Origin: Promethearchaeota archaeon
Lineage (GTDB): Archaea > Asgardarchaeota > Thorarchaeia > Thorarchaeales > Thorarchaeaceae
NCBI GenBank assembly: GCA_014728035.1
Contig: WJMJ01000075.1
Location: forward strand, 1-36,322
DNA length: 36,322 nucleotides
Direction: 5' to 3'
In this document: positions 35,161-36,322 of the stretch, in pieces
How the letters are laid out: each line of letters opens with the position of its first letter
Position numbering within the stretch: the first letter of the stretch is position 1
Notes under the pieces: generated by a model
Database searches by the model: none
What the model was told of the DNA's origin: nothing
Seen by the model: only the letters and a program-made list of their open reading frames with translations
Translations under genes and position numbers: made by a program

Positions 35161-35943
35161 CTATTTTTTCAGAAAATTATCTACTAACGAATTGAACTCA
35201 TCTGCATGGTCAGTTATGATGAGATGTCCCGCTTTATCTACGATGATTATATCTGATTGAGGAAGCCACTCGTGTAACATCTCAGATGCCCAGACGGGAG
35301 TTGTGATGTCCTCTTTCCCTACAATAAGAAGAGTTGGTATCTCAAGATTTCTCAGATTCTCACAAATGTTGAAACCTGCTGATGCAGCAGTGGCATATAG
35401 TGCATCCTTTTGGGTCATATGATCCGTGACCATTTTAGCAATCCATTTCGTGTCTTCTTCATTGTAGGGAGAGAGACCACGTTTACCAATTCCTAGGGCA
35501 AATTTCTCAATAGGATTACCTTGTACTCTACCTGCAACATCTGTCACAGCTTCATTACTGACGAAACAGTAGGAGCTTGCAACTACTAATTTATGGATTT
35601 CCTCGGGATGTTCAAGTGCATATACAAGCGCTACCATTCCCCCAAGTGAATGCCCCATGATTGACACTTCAGAATTCCATCCCAGATGCTCCATGAGAAT
35701 GACCATATCATCAACATAGTTTCTGATTGTGTATCGTTTTCCAGTCTTGATTGACCGACCATGTCCATGGAGATCAAATCGAAGAATATGATAGTCCTGC
35801 TCAAAATAGGATAACTGATCTCTCCAACAATCTGCATTTAGGAAAAGCCCGTGAATCAAGACTATTTTTGGACCCGTTTCGTTTCCGCTTATTGCATAAG
35901 CTATTTTTGTTCCATTCTTCTCAAGGATTTCCACTGCAACCAC
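35161..35943 (-). CDS. alpha/beta-hydrolase fold enzyme
   Basis: In 260 residues the canonical fold is complete: an oxyanion strand LIHGLFLNADCW (29-40), RFDLHGHGRS, nucleophile Ser99 in MGHSLGGM, acid Asp212 in GKEDITTP and His240 in KAGHLII. Family members hydrolyse esters, lactones, amides or haloalkanes; the cap (about 125-190) gives no clue to substrate. It is cytoplasmic, with no signal peptide. The start is GTG with no ribosome site and an AT-rich TATA candidate about 25-30 nt upstream. It follows a metallo-beta-lactamase-fold gene by 41 nt on the same strand. Confidence 0.9.
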   Translation of the reverse strand: MVAVEILEKNGTKIAYAISGNETGPKIVLIHGLFLNADCWRDQLSYFEQDYHILRFDLHGHGRSIKTGKRYTIRNYVDDMVILMEHLGWNSEVSIMGHSLGGMVALVYALEHPEEIHKLVVASSYCFVSNEAVTDVAGRVQGNPIEKFALGIGKRGLSPYNEEDTKWIAKMVTDHMTQKDALYATAASAGFNICENLRNLEIPTLLIVGKEDITTPVWASEMLHEWLPQSDIIIVDKAGHLIITDHADEFNSLVDNFLKK

Positions 35944-35984
35944 GATATTCTATAGTTCATAACCAATAGAAAAATCCTCTGTCT

Positions 35985-36322
35985 CTAGGAGTAGTATTGG
36001 AACCAATGACGAGTTGATGATTCAATTCTGTGTTCCGCATGTTCTGTATAATAGTCTGGATATACTTTCTCTTGGATATATTCTTCTGGAGTAAGACCGT
36101 TTTGGATAGCTTCCAATATCGAAGTTTTGAAATCTGTTAGAACTTCTAGTTGCTCTTCAATAATTTCAAGCCCTCCAACAGGTCCATGTCCAGGTATAAC
36201 GATTTCAGGCTTTATTTGAATTACTCTATCAAGAGCAGCAATCCAAGCATCAGGCTCACATGTGGGATCGCCTGCATACGGAAATGACTTGTTAAAGATT
36301 AGATCACCAATGAATACTACTC
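35985..36322 (-). CDS. metallo-beta-lactamase-fold hydrolase, C-terminal part
   Basis: The gene runs off the window; 111 C-terminal residues are present. Visible metal-site motifs are the GDLIF strand-turn (metal-bridging Asp) and IVIPGHGPVGG, whose His is the last zinc ligand. An extended C-terminal helix region (LEIIEEQLEVLTDF) and a TRHWFQYYS tail follow. The N-terminal HxHxDH motif lies outside. The layout fits the SoxH/cyclase-like hydrolase group of the superfamily, but the substrate cannot be given. It is upstream of and on the same strand as the alpha/beta hydrolase, possibly in one unit. Confidence 0.8.
   Translation of the reverse strand, partial: VVFIGDLIFNKSFPYAGDPTCEPDAWIAALDRVIQIKPEIVIPGHGPVGGLEIIEEQLEVLTDFKTSILEAIQNGLTPEEYIQEKVYPDYYTEHAEHRIESSTRHWFQYYS

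Overview
This window looks archaeal, and most likely from an Asgard (Thorarchaeia-like) genome; that placement is inference. Three things point to archaea. First genes of transcription units often have a TATA-like box about 24-28 nt before the start codon and no leader, while downstream genes carry GGAGG/GGTGAT ribosome sites. The gene content includes a TldD/PmbA pair, many PAS histidine kinases without response regulators, single-pass anchored surface proteins and a beta-helix protein. A small longin/roadblock-like protein points more narrowly to Asgard archaea. Base composition is moderately AT-rich; 32400-35150 is visibly more so.

Layout. 1-5200: a possible 3' end of a + strand gene, a nucleotidyltransferase-like protein (-), the pmbA-tldD peptidase operon (-) and a divergent HtpX-like membrane protease (+). 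5209-7622: a DHA2 drug-type MFS exporter (-) and a second nucleotidyltransferase-like protein (+). 7629-13140: three consecutive soluble PAS/GAF histidine kinases (-). 13310-15384: a GPH/MelB-type transporter followed by an FdhD homologue that has lost its sulfurtransferase cysteines. 15393-17033: an unknown protein and, upstream of it, a broken surface protein. 17128-19899: a three-gene ABC-2 exporter operon (-). 20250-22403: an EamA transporter (+) and a cytoplasmic HtrA-like protease (-). 22583-25183: a five-PAS histidine kinase (-). 25294-28336: an operon of acyl-CoA ligase, KAS III-like condensing enzyme and MaoC/PhaJ-like hydratase (+). 28337-29617: a membrane histidine kinase with an altered ATP-binding box (-). 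30027-31310: an exported beta-helix protein (+). 31453-32311: a cluster of operator-like repeats, a 46-codon ORF, the longin-like protein and an out-of-frame membrane segment. 32412-35129: AT-rich unknown membrane and secreted proteins. 35161-36322: an alpha/beta hydrolase and the C-terminal part of a metallo-beta-lactamase-fold hydrolase, cut by the window edge.

The most interesting items are these. The CoA-linked acyl-chain operon contains a condensing enzyme whose Cys-His-Asn triad appears rewritten as Cys-Ile-His. The FdhD homologue has no CxxC and sits in an operon with a transporter. An unexplained set of GTTTG-N8-CAAAC sites surrounds the promoter of a small-ORF/longin-like operon. Five histidine kinases occur with no receiver-domain partner in the window. 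All functions are read from motifs and remembered family consensus; no database search was run.
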